Notes: generated by a model not told the origin, from the sequence alone. A stretch of 64,000 nucleotides of DNA from RGIG9151 sp963635575 (GCA_963635575.1 CAVHFU010000002.1:1-64000); one strand, 5' to 3'. Positions 27,060 through 34,448 are shown, numbered from the stretch's first letter. Numbers and translations: made by a program.

Positions 27060-27088
27060 GAATAAAATCCTGTAAATTGCACATATTA
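27060..27088 (+). promoter_or_regulatory. candidate sigma-G (forespore) promoter for the SASP gene
   Basis: GAATA (27060-27064), 17-bp spacer, CATATTA (27082-27088), close to the sigma-G consensus. It overlaps an 18-nt inverted repeat (27069-27086 with 27101-27118). Confidence 0.5.
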
Positions 27089-27130
27089 ACTCTGTAACGT
27101 ATATTTGCAATTTGCAGGAGGTGAATCTAA

Positions 27131-27325
27131 ATGGCAAACAGAAAGAAATTAGTTCCAGAAGCAAGTGGTGCTATGAACAACTTCAAGTATGAAACAGCTA
27201 GTGAAATGGGTCTTAACTTAAAAAAAGGCTATAATGGAGAAATGACTGCAAAACAAGCTGGTTCTATCGGTGGTAATATGGTAAAGAAAATGATTCAAAA
27301 AGCACAACAAGATATGGCTAAGTAA
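27131..27325 (+). CDS. alpha/beta-type small acid-soluble spore protein
   Basis: Protein of 64 residues with the SASP signature: FKYETASEMGL (containing the site region cut by the germination protease GPR) and the C-terminal GEMTAKQAGSIGGNMVKKM block. These proteins coat and protect forespore DNA and are degraded at germination. The AGGAGGTG site is very strong, as expected for abundant SASPs. A sigma-G-like promoter precedes it. It sits among vegetative genes (ruvX, ireB), so forespore expression probably relies on its own promoter. Its 3' side has a GGGCGA/TCGCCC hairpin (27342-27357) with no T run. Confidence 0.92.
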   Translation: MANRKKLVPEASGAMNNFKYETASEMGLNLKKGYNGEMTAKQAGSIGGNMVKKMIQKAQQDMAK

Positions 27326-27382
27326 ATTAAAACCATTTTTGGGGCGAGCATTCGCCCTATACATAGAATAGGAGTTTACAAT

Positions 27383-27643
27383 ATGGATAATAATACCATT
27401 TTTATGAATTTGCAGGATTTGCAAAAGAAAGAAAAGCACGAAAAAATAAAGAGTATTATGAAGGAAGTATATCAAGCATTAAAAGAAAAAGGATATAATC
27501 CCATTAATCAACTCTGTGGATATTTTGTTTCTGCGGATCCTACATACATCACTAATCACAACAATGCTAGAGCGTTAATTACTCAGGTTGAAAGAGAAGA
27601 TATATTAGAGGCTATTACGGAAGAATATATTGAAAAAATGTGA
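27383..27643 (+). CDS. IreB family regulatory phosphoprotein (DUF965)
   Basis: Protein of 86 residues matching IreB closely: ALKEKGYNPINQLCGYFVSADPTYITNHNNARALI is nearly the family consensus (quoted in two overlapping parts: KGYNPINQLCGYF and DPTYITNHNNAR). In Enterococcus IreB is phosphorylated by the Ser/Thr kinase IreK and restrains cephalosporin resistance. The N-terminal threonine (T5) may be the phosphosite, by analogy. No kinase gene is in the window. It is one of the ruvX-neighbourhood genes and is followed by the DUF2007 gene 12 bp downstream. Confidence 0.9.
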   Translation: MDNNTIFMNLQDLQKKEKHEKIKSIMKEVYQALKEKGYNPINQLCGYFVSADPTYITNHNNARALITQVEREDILEAITEEYIEKM

Positions 27644-27654
27644 GGAATGGTAAT

Positions 27655-27912
27655 ATGGGAAACGAAATAGTTATGATTTATAAAACTAATGAAAAATATC
27701 AAGAAGTAGAAGGATTAATGAGCTTTTTAGCGTCAACAGGTATAAATGCACTTCGTTCGCCCCACTCTGTTGTTGGTTCAGCCCTAGACCAGGTTAATGG
27801 AACATGTATATTTGTAAATAAAGAGCAAGAAGAAGAGGCAAAATTGCTAATAGAAGAATATTTCAATAAAAATCCCGAGTTTGTAGACTTGCCGGATGAA
27901 TTAAAAGATTAA
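27655..27912 (+). CDS. DUF2007-type putative signal-transducing protein
   Basis: Protein of 85 residues from ATG 27655, preceded by GAGGAATGG. The pattern EIVMIYKTNEKYQEVEGLMSFLASTGI followed by a C-terminal IFVNKEQEEEAKLLIEEY (quoted in parts) fits DUF2007, a ferredoxin-like fold of about 70-90 residues that is often called a putative prokaryotic signal-transducing protein. Its real role is unknown. It closes the ireB transcript, ending at a good terminator. Confidence 0.7.
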   Translation: MGNEIVMIYKTNEKYQEVEGLMSFLASTGINALRSPHSVVGSALDQVNGTCIFVNKEQEEEAKLLIEEYFNKNPEFVDLPDELKD

Positions 27913-27918
27913 AAATTG

Positions 27919-27949
27919 TGACTACCTAAGGGTAGTCATTAATTTTTTT
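27919..27949 (+). terminator. intrinsic terminator after the DUF2007 gene
   Basis: 8-bp stem TGACTACC/GGTAGTCA (27919-27926 with 27931-27938), loop TAAG, seven T residues at 27943-27949. Confidence 0.85.
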
Positions 27950-27950
27950 G

Positions 27951-28142
27951 ATTTTCTAGGAAAGTTCGAGCTATGAGTTAAAACCTTAACTTAGTGCAAC
28001 TCCAGTCTAATTAAAATTTAGCTGATGAAATCAGCGTTAAAAATTTTAATTAGTAGCTCGAACGACCGACAGAAAACAAAAAAAGTTCATTGATGTTGTT
28101 GACCGAAGGTCAACATAGCGTGGACTTTAGTCCACTTTTTTT
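27951..28142 (+). repeat. structured ~190-bp repeat, copy 1 (upstream of agrB)
   Basis: This is about 90% identical to 29218-29410 in the same orientation. Predicted structure: a closing stem GTTCGAGCTA/TAGCTCGAAC; inside it a small GTTAA/TTAAC hairpin and a long A/T stem capped by GCTGAT/ATCAGC; then an unpaired A-rich linker; then two hairpins, GTTGACC/GGTCAAC and GTGGACT/AGTCCAC, the last followed by T residues like an intrinsic terminator. It begins 2 bp after the T run of the preceding terminator. It could be a non-coding RNA or a non-autonomous mobile repeat. Confidence 0.8.
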
Positions 28143-28159
28143 ACAGAAAAAAGCGAATT

Positions 28160-28202
28160 ATAACGAAATTCGACATATATTCTTAAGTGTCGTTATTTTT
28201 TT
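28160..28202 (+). terminator. possible terminator upstream of the agr promoter
   Basis: ATAACGA (28160-28166) pairs with TCGTTAT (28190-28196) and is followed by a T run. An alternative inner pairing, CGACA/TGTCG, exists. With the repeat copy it isolates the agr promoter from upstream transcription. Confidence 0.5.
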
Positions 28203-28238
28203 GTCGAAATATGGTGTAATAAAATGGCAAAATACCCA

Positions 28239-28267
28239 TTGACTGGAAGGGAACTCTAAGGTATTAT
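28239..28267 (+). promoter_or_regulatory. sigma-A-type promoter for agrBD
   Basis: TTGACT, 17-bp spacer, TATTAT, 43 bp upstream of the agrB ATG. Confidence 0.65.
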
Positions 28268-28309
28268 ATAAGTGTCAAAACACAAGACTGTTGTGAAGGA
28301 GTGAGTGAT

Positions 28310-28927
28310 ATGCTAGAAGAACTCAGTGAAAAGATTGGAAATGCGGTAGAGGATAATCTTGATGATATAACGCCTACTCAAAAAGAGATTATTCGATACA
28401 CAATAGTGCAAGTTTTTGGAGAACTTATAAAAATAGCAATAATGTTTGCTATTGCATGGCCGTTTGGAGTAGCACATTTGTTGTTGATAGCTATTCTTTC
28501 TATGGCCATATATAGGGTTCCGTCAGGCGGAGTACATTCTAAAAGTCATATCGCTTGCTTTGTCACAAGTATGATTTTGTTTATGGGAAATGTTTTAATT
28601 TCATCGTTAGTAAAAGGACCACATCTAGATATTATATATATATTAATTTTTTTAGTAAATATTCCTATTATTCATTATTTTGCTCCGGCAGATACAGAAA
28701 TGAAACCGGTAATAAGTAGAAAACAAAGACTGTTGCTAAGAATTATTTCTTATATATGTATGACTGGTACAATATTAATAGGCAGATTTGCAATTAGCGA
28801 TGTAGTTATAAGAAATATATTTATATTTGGGACATTAATTCAAAGCATAACAATGCTACCATTTATATATAAAATTTTGGGAACTAAGTATGGATACAGA
28901 GACGGAATAGTAGTTCCGCAAATTTAG
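28310..28927 (+). CDS. agrB: AgrB-family cysteine protease, processes the AgrD autoinducer precursor
   Basis: Protein of 205 residues from the ATG at 28310 (GAAGGAG site; a GTG nine bases earlier is less well placed). Five to six membrane segments and the AgrB motif YRVPSGGVHSKSHIAC, giving catalytic His76 and Cys83 with the spacing seen in staphylococcal AgrB (His77/Cys84). AgrB cuts the C-terminal tail of AgrD and forms the (thio)lactone. An agrD gene lies 58 bp downstream, confirming the assignment. The locus has its own promoter and terminator and lies between two copies of a structured repeat. Confidence 0.9.
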   Translation: MLEELSEKIGNAVEDNLDDITPTQKEIIRYTIVQVFGELIKIAIMFAIAWPFGVAHLLLIAILSMAIYRVPSGGVHSKSHIACFVTSMILFMGNVLISSLVKGPHLDIIYILIFLVNIPIIHYFAPADTEMKPVISRKQRLLLRIISYICMTGTILIGRFAISDVVIRNIFIFGTLIQSITMLPFIYKILGTKYGYRDGIVVPQI

Positions 28928-28985
28928 ATTCTTTTAGAGTGGCGCGTGCTCTTGGAATATATAAAAATAAAAGGAGGAGTTTTTT

Positions 28986-29114
28986 ATGAAAAAAATGTTA
29001 TGTAAGTTGGTAAACAAGGTGGCAACAGTATACGGAGGAATGACAAGTAGTGCATCAACATTTTTAGTATTAGGCCAAGTTAAAACACCGGCTTGTTTAA
29101 TTAAGAAAGATTAG
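28986..29114 (+). CDS. agrD: AgrD cyclic-lactone autoinducer precursor
   Basis: A 42-codon gene with a strong AAGGAGGAG site, directly after agrB. The peptide begins MKKMLCKLVNK, has an amphipathic helical leader to about residue 20 and ends in GQVKTPACLIKKD. That tail resembles the (H/Y)QPxxPxxL tail of clostridial AgrD peptides. Where those peptides have SAC at the ring position, this one reads SAS followed by TFLV, so a serine would close a lactone rather than a thiolactone; the predicted ring is Ser-Thr-Phe-Leu-Val or one residue different. The ring residue and cleavage points are inferences from alignment by eye. Confidence 0.82.
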   Translation: MKKMLCKLVNKVATVYGGMTSSASTFLVLGQVKTPACLIKKD

Positions 29115-29178
29115 TATATAAGTAGTACTTTGCCGGTAGGCGTAAGTTTACGAATATTTTAATGGTGTTTCACTTAAA

Positions 29179-29212
29179 AAGCCTCTCGACCGGTCCTCGA
29201 GAAGCTTTTTTT
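29179..29212 (+). terminator. intrinsic terminator after agrD
   Basis: Stem AAGC/GCTT plus TCTCGA/TCGAGA with one internal mismatch, followed by seven T residues. Repeat copy 2 begins a few bases later. Confidence 0.8.
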
Positions 29213-29217
29213 ATTTT

Positions 29218-29410
29218 ATTTTCTAGGAAAGTTCGAGCTATGAATTAAAAGTTTAACTTAGCACAAAACTAGTATAATTAAAATTTAGCTGATGAAATCA
29301 GCGTTAAAAATTTTAATTAATAGCTCGAATGACCGACAGAAAACAAAAAAGTTTTCCTTGATGTTGTTGACCGAAGGTCAACATAGCGTGGACTTTAGTC
29401 CACCTTTTTT
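29218..29410 (+). repeat. structured ~190-bp repeat, copy 2 (downstream of agrD)
   Basis: Second copy of the element at 27951-28142, same orientation. The closing stem is kept with one G-U pair; the two 3' hairpins and the T run are identical. It again starts just after an intrinsic terminator. Its last hairpin overlaps the stop codon and the last two sense codons of the minus-strand anti-sigma gene. Together the copies form direct repeats around agrBD, about 1.27 kb apart. Confidence 0.8.
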
Positions 29411-30000
29411 AATTCATATACAAATCCATCTTTTAACTCGTAGAAAATTTCAACATTGTCTTTTATTATACTATATCCGTTTTCTGTTTTTTTAGCATTC
29501 GGATTATTTATTAAAAAATCTTCTTCACTAAGTTCACTTTCTTTAGTAGAGTTTAATAATTTATCAGTTAACATTGAATCCGGTATGGAGTTGCTAGTGG
29601 AAAACTGAGTGGCGGGGAAAAAAGTATCATTTAAATCATTAGTAAAATTTTCGACTGATTCAGTGCTATAAGATTTCATCAAAACTTTTCTATCCATGAT
29701 AGAGTCTACGCCCATATTTTCATCAGTTATGTCTTGCAAATAGTGATTTTCGGCATATGAGTTTGCGGAGGTATCTTTATTAAATTCTTTATTAAAAACA
29801 TTCTTATCATTTATTGCATATATAGATAAACAAAGGCAAGTTACAACAAAAACCGCTGCACAATTTTTTATCCAATAAGGTAAGTGATAAACATTATTTT
29901 TAGAATATATATTGTTTAACGTTCGTTCCTTTAGCTCATTTGACACTGTAATATTTTTTAATTTTTTTTCAAATTCTTTCTTTAGTTCTTCTTTTTTCAT
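29395..30000 (-). CDS. putative membrane anti-sigma factor
   Basis: Protein of 201 residues. A charged, helical N-terminal ~45 residues (MKKEELKKEFEKKLKN) precedes one membrane helix (about residues 48-64, AAVFVVTCLCLSIYA), leaving an extracytoplasmic domain of ~135 residues. This is the topology of anti-sigma factors of ECF sigma factors, and the gene lies 18 bp downstream of one. I do not recognise the extracellular domain. The last codons and the stop are formed by the palindromic end of repeat copy 2, so the native C-terminus may have been replaced when the repeat arrived. Confidence 0.65.
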   Translation of the reverse strand: MKKEELKKEFEKKLKNITVSNELKERTLNNIYSKNNVYHLPYWIKNCAAVFVVTCLCLSIYAINDKNVFNKEFNKDTSANSYAENHYLQDITDENMGVDSIMDRKVLMKSYSTESVENFTNDLNDTFFPATQFSTSNSIPDSMLTDKLLNSTKESELSEEDFLINNPNAKKTENGYSIIKDNVEIFYELKDGFVYELKKVD

Positions 30001-30018
30001 AATGTTTTTACCCCCTTT

Positions 30019-30525
30019 CTATTCTTCTAAAATTATCTTTAGTTTTTCTTTAAGCATTTCTCTTGCTCTTTTCATTCGAGTTCTTACAGTGGCTTCAGGA
30101 ATATTTAATACATTAGAAATTTCTAATGTAGAAAAGTCTTTATAATAGTAAAGAATTAAAACATCTTTATATTTAGTAGGTAACAGTAAAATTTCATTTA
30201 ATATCATATTCGCATTTTCAGTATCTATTATGTTTTCGTCGAAACTTGAATTTTCTATTGCATCATTAAAACTTTCGATAGAAACTACTTTCTTTTTCCA
30301 AGCGCTTTTTAAATAATCTTTACATGTATTTAGCGTTATTTTTATAATCCATGTTTTTTCTGAGCTTTTTCCTTTAAATGAGCCAAGATATTTATTAACT
30401 TTTAAAAAAACATCTTGAAATATGTCCTCGGCTGTGCTAGGATTTTGCGTATATAGTGTCGCTATACGTAAAACATCGTTACCGTAAAGCTCAATTAAAC
30501 TTTCAAGCTTTTCTTTATTATTCAT
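30019..30525 (-). CDS. ECF-type RNA polymerase sigma factor
   Basis: Protein of 168 residues with sigma region 2 at about residues 8-75 (AEDIFQDVFLKVNKYL, then WIIKITLNTCKDYL) and region 4 at about 110-160 (LPTKYKDVLILYYYKDFSTLEIS, then ATVRTRMKRAREML; quoted in parts). No region 3, so it belongs to the ECF group. A TAGGAG site precedes the ATG. Its own upstream region has an ECF-type promoter with TGAAAC and CGTC, so autoregulation is likely. The next gene is the presumed anti-sigma factor. The signal is unknown; envelope stress is typical for promoters with this motif. Confidence 0.88.
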   Translation of the reverse strand: MNNKEKLESLIELYGNDVLRIATLYTQNPSTAEDIFQDVFLKVNKYLGSFKGKSSEKTWIIKITLNTCKDYLKSAWKKKVVSIESFNDAIENSSFDENIIDTENANMILNEILLLPTKYKDVLILYYYKDFSTLEISNVLNIPEATVRTRMKRAREMLKEKLKIILEE

Positions 30526-30550
30526 AACTTCAACTCCTACGGTTAATTAT

Positions 30551-30579
30551 TAGACGAATTAATGCTTAACTTTGTTTCA
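30551..30579 (-). promoter_or_regulatory. ECF-type autoregulatory promoter
   Basis: On the minus strand TGAAAC (30574-30579) and CGTCTA (30551-30556) are 17 bp apart, matching the TGAAAC/CGTC form of SigW/SigM-like promoters, 26 bp upstream of the sigma gene. Confidence 0.65.
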
Positions 30580-30634
30580 AGTATAGTATGACATATTTTT
30601 AAATATTTTTCAAAGGGATTTTGGAGGAGCGTTT

Positions 30635-31969
30635 ATGGATTATTATATTTTAACACCAATTTCATTTGTATTAAGGATATTTGAAGTATTTTCACAGTTT
30701 AGTTTGATTTTAATTATACTTGGCAGAGGTATTTTTGGTAAACGCCATTTTATCGGGGCGGCATTATTTTCTGTGATTTTTGAATTAGGTAAGTTAATTT
30801 GCCCACATTATTTATGGGGCTTTTTATCTTTGATTTTAGGAATACCTTTTATAACGATTTATTTTAAGGAAAACGTATGGAAGGTTGGAATATCTTATAT
30901 AATTACAGGAATCGCAGTGGCTTTTTTAGACTTTATAGTATTATTAGTTTTATCAATAACATTTAATATACCAAAATTCGATGACATAGTAGAAATACCG
31001 TTATTATATAATATAGGTTGTTTAATAATTTCCGTATCATTATTGGGAATAAGCTACTTTAGTTACTTAATAAAGAAAAAGCATAATAAGAAATTTGAGT
31101 CTTTACCTAAAGTCACTACAGGAATAGTTAATGCAATTGCGACATTTTTATTGTTAGTACCTAATCTAGTTATGCTTTTGTATTACCATGATGATAAAAA
31201 CATACCGCGTGTAATTGTAATTATAAACATTATCGCAATTATAGCCATGTTTTTTATAACTACTTACAACATGAAAAAAGGTTTTGAATTAGTAACTGCT
31301 GAGCAAGAATTAGTAACTCAAAAGACGTATAATAAAACTCTGCAAAACCTTGTAGATGGATTGCGTACGTTTAAACATGATTATAACAATACACTTCAAA
31401 CGATGTATGGTTATATACAGTTAGATAATATGACTGCACTGCGAGAATTTTTTGAACAAATATTGGATGAGTCAAGAGCTATAACGGCATTAGATAAATT
31501 AAATCCTGATCTCTTTAAAAATCCAAGTTTGTTTGGATTAATTACTGCAAAGTATGAATATGCAAGGCAAAATAATGTTAATATAAATTTTGAAATGTAC
31601 GGCAAACTTGAAAATGCTAATATGCAAATATATGATTTAACAAGAACTCTTGGAATATTTTTAGATAATGCAATTGAGGCATCTGCCGGAAGCGATAAGA
31701 AAAAGGTTAACTTTATGGTATGTGAAAGAAGAGGGAAGGTAGTTGTCGAAATTACTAATTCATATTCTGAAACAGGGTTAAAGATGGAAAACATAAATGA
31801 TAAGGGTATGTCTTCAAAAGGAGAAAATAGAGGATTAGGTTTATATAAAGTTAAGGAAATATTAAAGAAGTACCCTGATGTTAAGCATGAAACAACAGCA
31901 TCAAACGGTATGTTTATGCAAAGACTTACCATTAGTAAAATAAAAGAAAATGCAAAACAAAAATGTTAG
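30635..31969 (+). CDS. AgrC-like GHKL sensor histidine kinase
   Basis: Protein of 444 residues. The first ~215 residues form six predicted membrane helices. A linker helix leads to the phosphoacceptor region FKHDYNNTLQTM, then the GHKL ATPase domain with LGIFLDNAIEA (N box) and RGLGLYKVKEI (G2 box). This is the HPK10/AgrC type that senses cyclic peptides. It lies 1.5 kb downstream of agrBD, separated by the ECF pair, and no LytTR response regulator (AgrA) is in the window. It probably binds the agrD product, but this is inferred from family and location only. The ATG follows TTGGAGGAG. Confidence 0.82.
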   Translation: MDYYILTPISFVLRIFEVFSQFSLILIILGRGIFGKRHFIGAALFSVIFELGKLICPHYLWGFLSLILGIPFITIYFKENVWKVGISYIITGIAVAFLDFIVLLVLSITFNIPKFDDIVEIPLLYNIGCLIISVSLLGISYFSYLIKKKHNKKFESLPKVTTGIVNAIATFLLLVPNLVMLLYYHDDKNIPRVIVIINIIAIIAMFFITTYNMKKGFELVTAEQELVTQKTYNKTLQNLVDGLRTFKHDYNNTLQTMYGYIQLDNMTALREFFEQILDESRAITALDKLNPDLFKNPSLFGLITAKYEYARQNNVNINFEMYGKLENANMQIYDLTRTLGIFLDNAIEASAGSDKKKVNFMVCERRGKVVVEITNSYSETGLKMENINDKGMSSKGENRGLGLYKVKEILKKYPDVKHETTASNGMFMQRLTISKIKENAKQKC

Positions 31970-31981
31970 GAGGAGTTTTAT

Positions 31982-32971
31982 ATGTTAAAAGTGGCTGTTT
32001 TTGATACAAAACAATATGATATTGCCGGTTTTGAAAAATACGGAAAGGAAAACGATATTAATTTTAAGTTTTTTGATACAAAACTTACAGAGGATACTGT
32101 AGGTTTAGCAAGAGGATCTGACGCAATAGTAGTGTTTGTAAACGATACTGTAAATGAAAAGGTTATAAATGAGTTATGCGAAAATGGAGTTAAATTAATA
32201 GCATTAAGATGTGCCGGATTTAATAATGTGGATTTAAAAGCTGCACAAGACAAAATAACTGTTGTAAGAGTTCCGGCATATTCTCCATACGCGGTAGCTG
32301 AACATACAATGGCACTACTACTTACATCGCTTAGAAGAATTCATAAGGCATATAACAGGACAAGGGAATTTAATTTTAGTCTTAACGGACTTACCGGATT
32401 CGATTTACATGGAAAGACGATAGGGGTAGTAGGAACAGGAAAAATAGGAAAGATATTTATTAATATTTGTAAGGGTTTTGGAATGAACGTAATAGCATAT
32501 GATTTATACCCTGACAAGAATGCAGATATAAAATATGTGAGCTTAGACGAGCTATTTGCAAATAGCGATATTATTTCTCTTCATTGTCCACTTACCGCAG
32601 ACAATAAGTATTTAATTAATAAAGAAACCATTGCTAAGATGAAGAAAGGTGTTTATATTTTAAATACTTCTAGGGGAATGTTAATTGATGCAGAAGCATT
32701 AATTGAGGGAATAAAAGAGAAAAAGGTTGGCGCAGCTTGTCTGGATGTTTATGAGGAAGAAAATGATATTTTCTTTAAAGATTATTCGGGACATATATTG
32801 CAGGACGATATTTTAGCTAGACTTATTTCTATGCCAAATGTTATTATTACATCTCATCAGGCATTTTTAACTGAAGAAGCTTTGGATAATATAGCGAATA
32901 CTACTGCAAAAAATATAAAGACTTTCTTTGATGATGGAAAATGCGAAAATGAAATAGCATATAAAGAGTAA
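31982..32971 (+). CDS. ldhA: D-lactate dehydrogenase (D-2-hydroxyacid dehydrogenase family)
   Basis: Protein of 329 residues of normal D-LDH length. NAD-binding GTGKIGKIF in the Rossmann domain; the active-site Arg, Glu and His lie in NTSRGMLID, the LDVYEEE segment and TSHQAFL. The N-terminus (VAVFDTKQYD) is typical for LdhA. It reduces pyruvate to D-lactate and regenerates NAD in fermentation. It starts 12 bp after the AgrC-like gene with an AGGAGG site, so the kinase and the dehydrogenase may share a transcript. That pairing is unusual and probably only positional. A related hydroxyacid substrate cannot be excluded. Confidence 0.88.
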   Translation: MLKVAVFDTKQYDIAGFEKYGKENDINFKFFDTKLTEDTVGLARGSDAIVVFVNDTVNEKVINELCENGVKLIALRCAGFNNVDLKAAQDKITVVRVPAYSPYAVAEHTMALLLTSLRRIHKAYNRTREFNFSLNGLTGFDLHGKTIGVVGTGKIGKIFINICKGFGMNVIAYDLYPDKNADIKYVSLDELFANSDIISLHCPLTADNKYLINKETIAKMKKGVYILNTSRGMLIDAEALIEGIKEKKVGAACLDVYEEENDIFFKDYSGHILQDDILARLISMPNVIITSHQAFLTEEALDNIANTTAKNIKTFFDDGKCENEIAYKE

Positions 32972-33004
32972 AAAATGACGCAAAGCTTAGCTTTGCGCCA
33001 TTTT
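32972..33004. terminator. bidirectional terminator
   Basis: Stem CGCAAAGC/GCTTTGCG, extended by ATG/CAT after one mismatch, with A and T tracts on the two sides. It lies between two convergent genes. Confidence 0.85.
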
Positions 33005-33010
33005 ATGTTA

Positions 33011-34306
33011 TTAATAAATTCTTAATTTGATGTATTCTGTATCGCCTGTGTTGTACTTTACTTTTAATTCAGTAGTTCCTTTTTTCTTAGGAGTTACTGT
33101 GATTTTTTCTGATTTTGTTAGACTAGTTTTAGATAAACTAACATAGCTACTATCATAAGTTATTGTTGCACTTTTTGCATCGAAAACATCTAAGTTTATT
33201 GCAAGAGCAAGATTTCCATTATAGCTGAAGCTTATTTCACGAGAAGTTGTTGTATTGTCATCGTCATCTATAATAACATCAATATAATCTGTATCTCCTG
33301 TATCATATTTGATCTTTATTGTAGTTTCTCCGGCTTTTTTAGCAGTTACAGTAACTTTACCTGAACTTGTAAGTTTTGTTTTAGATAAACTGATGTATTT
33401 GTCATCATAGGTTAAAGTTGCTTTGTCTGCATCGTAATCCTTAAGGTCTATATAAATAGTATCTTTTTCACCAACACTAAGTTTTATTTCATCATCATTA
33501 TCGTCATCATCATCTTCAATGATAACATCAATGTATTCTGTATCGTCTGTATTAAATTTAACTTTGATTGTGGTTTCACCTTCTTTTAAGGCTTTAACAG
33601 TAACTTTACCTGAACTTGTAAGCTTTGTTTTAGATAAACTGATGTATTCGTCATCGTAGGTTAAAGTAGCTTTACTTGCGTCATAGTCATCAAGGTCTAT
33701 GTAAATAGTATCTGTATCTCCAACTTCTAATTCAATCTCATCATCGTTGTCCTCATCATTGCTAATAACAACATCAATATAGTCAACATTTCCGGTATTA
33801 TAAGAAATTTTAATAACAGATTTTCCAACCTTTTTCCCTTCTACTGAAACATTACCTGAATAATTTACATATGTTTTTGAAAGTTTAACATAAGAGCTAT
33901 TGCAACTTATTGTTGCACTGCTTGCACCATATTTGCGAAGATTCACATAAAATGTATCCTTTTCGTTTACTTCTATTTCCATATCTTCACGATCGCTTAT
34001 GTACGAATAATTATTATAATCATAAGAATAATTGTAACTGTTAGAGTTGATATATACAGTGTTATTATTAAAACTAACATTTGAATTTGTGAGTTTTCCG
34101 AATTCACTAAGCGGTACATATGTCTTGCCTTGGTAATTTAACATCGGAGATGTTGATTTATATGCACTTCCGTTAACATACACAGGGTAAGGACTTAAGT
34201 ACACCTCATAAACTAATGTACTTGCAGTTACTATTCCACCGAATAATAATGCACCTACGGTTATTCCTGCGACCATACTTTTTAAGTCAAATAACTTTTT
34301 CTTCAT
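33011..34306 (-). CDS. secreted protein with a copper-amine-oxidase-N-like stalk and four Ig-like repeats
   Basis: Protein of 431 residues from the ATG at 34306 (GGAGGAAA 8 bases upstream; the open frame continues into the antisense of a tRNA, which is not coding). A signal or anchor helix lies at about residues 10-30, then a stalk-like segment (YPVYVNGSAY, YQGKTYVPLSEF), then four Ig-like repeats of about 80-85 residues, each with a D/T..IDL..Y.A..AT pattern and a LSKT..T.SGK.TV strand. Repeats 2 and 3 are nearly identical, separated by very acidic linkers rich in Asp. The acidic linkers may bind calcium. It is probably a cell-surface protein; no anchoring motif is seen at the C-terminus. 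Confidence 0.75.
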   Translation of the reverse strand: MKKKLFDLKSMVAGITVGALLFGGIVTASTLVYEVYLSPYPVYVNGSAYKSTSPMLNYQGKTYVPLSEFGKLTNSNVSFNNNTVYINSNSYNYSYDYNNYSYISDREDMEIEVNEKDTFYVNLRKYGASSATISCNSSYVKLSKTYVNYSGNVSVEGKKVGKSVIKISYNTGNVDYIDVVISNDEDNDDEIELEVGDTDTIYIDLDDYDASKATLTYDDEYISLSKTKLTSSGKVTVKALKEGETTIKVKFNTDDTEYIDVIIEDDDDDNDDEIKLSVGEKDTIYIDLKDYDADKATLTYDDKYISLSKTKLTSSGKVTVTAKKAGETTIKIKYDTGDTDYIDVIIDDDDNTTTSREISFSYNGNLALAINLDVFDAKSATITYDSSYVSLSKTSLTKSEKITVTPKKKGTTELKVKYNTGDTEYIKLRIY

Positions 34307-34415
34307 TTTATATTTCCTCCACTTCATAAATGTTTTAAAAACGGGTATAGTTAAGTATATTGAAATAAATAAATAAATTTGTATACACGTCTTTACATAA
34401 CTAGAAATCGCTCTA

Positions 34416-34444
34416 ATGTTAACATAAGAATAAAATTCTGTCAA
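34416..34444 (-). promoter_or_regulatory. promoter for the Ig-like repeat protein
   Basis: TTGACA (34439-34444), 17-bp spacer, TAACAT (34416-34421). Its -35 lies 4 bp from the -35 of the divergent tRNA-Gly promoter. Confidence 0.55.
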
Positions 34445-34448
34445 TAGT

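Noticed and set aside
27951..28142. Group IIC intron remnant inserted after a terminator
   Set aside because: The position is suggestive, but there is no GUGYG start, no domain V-like hairpin and no reverse transcriptase; kept as a structured repeat of unknown type.
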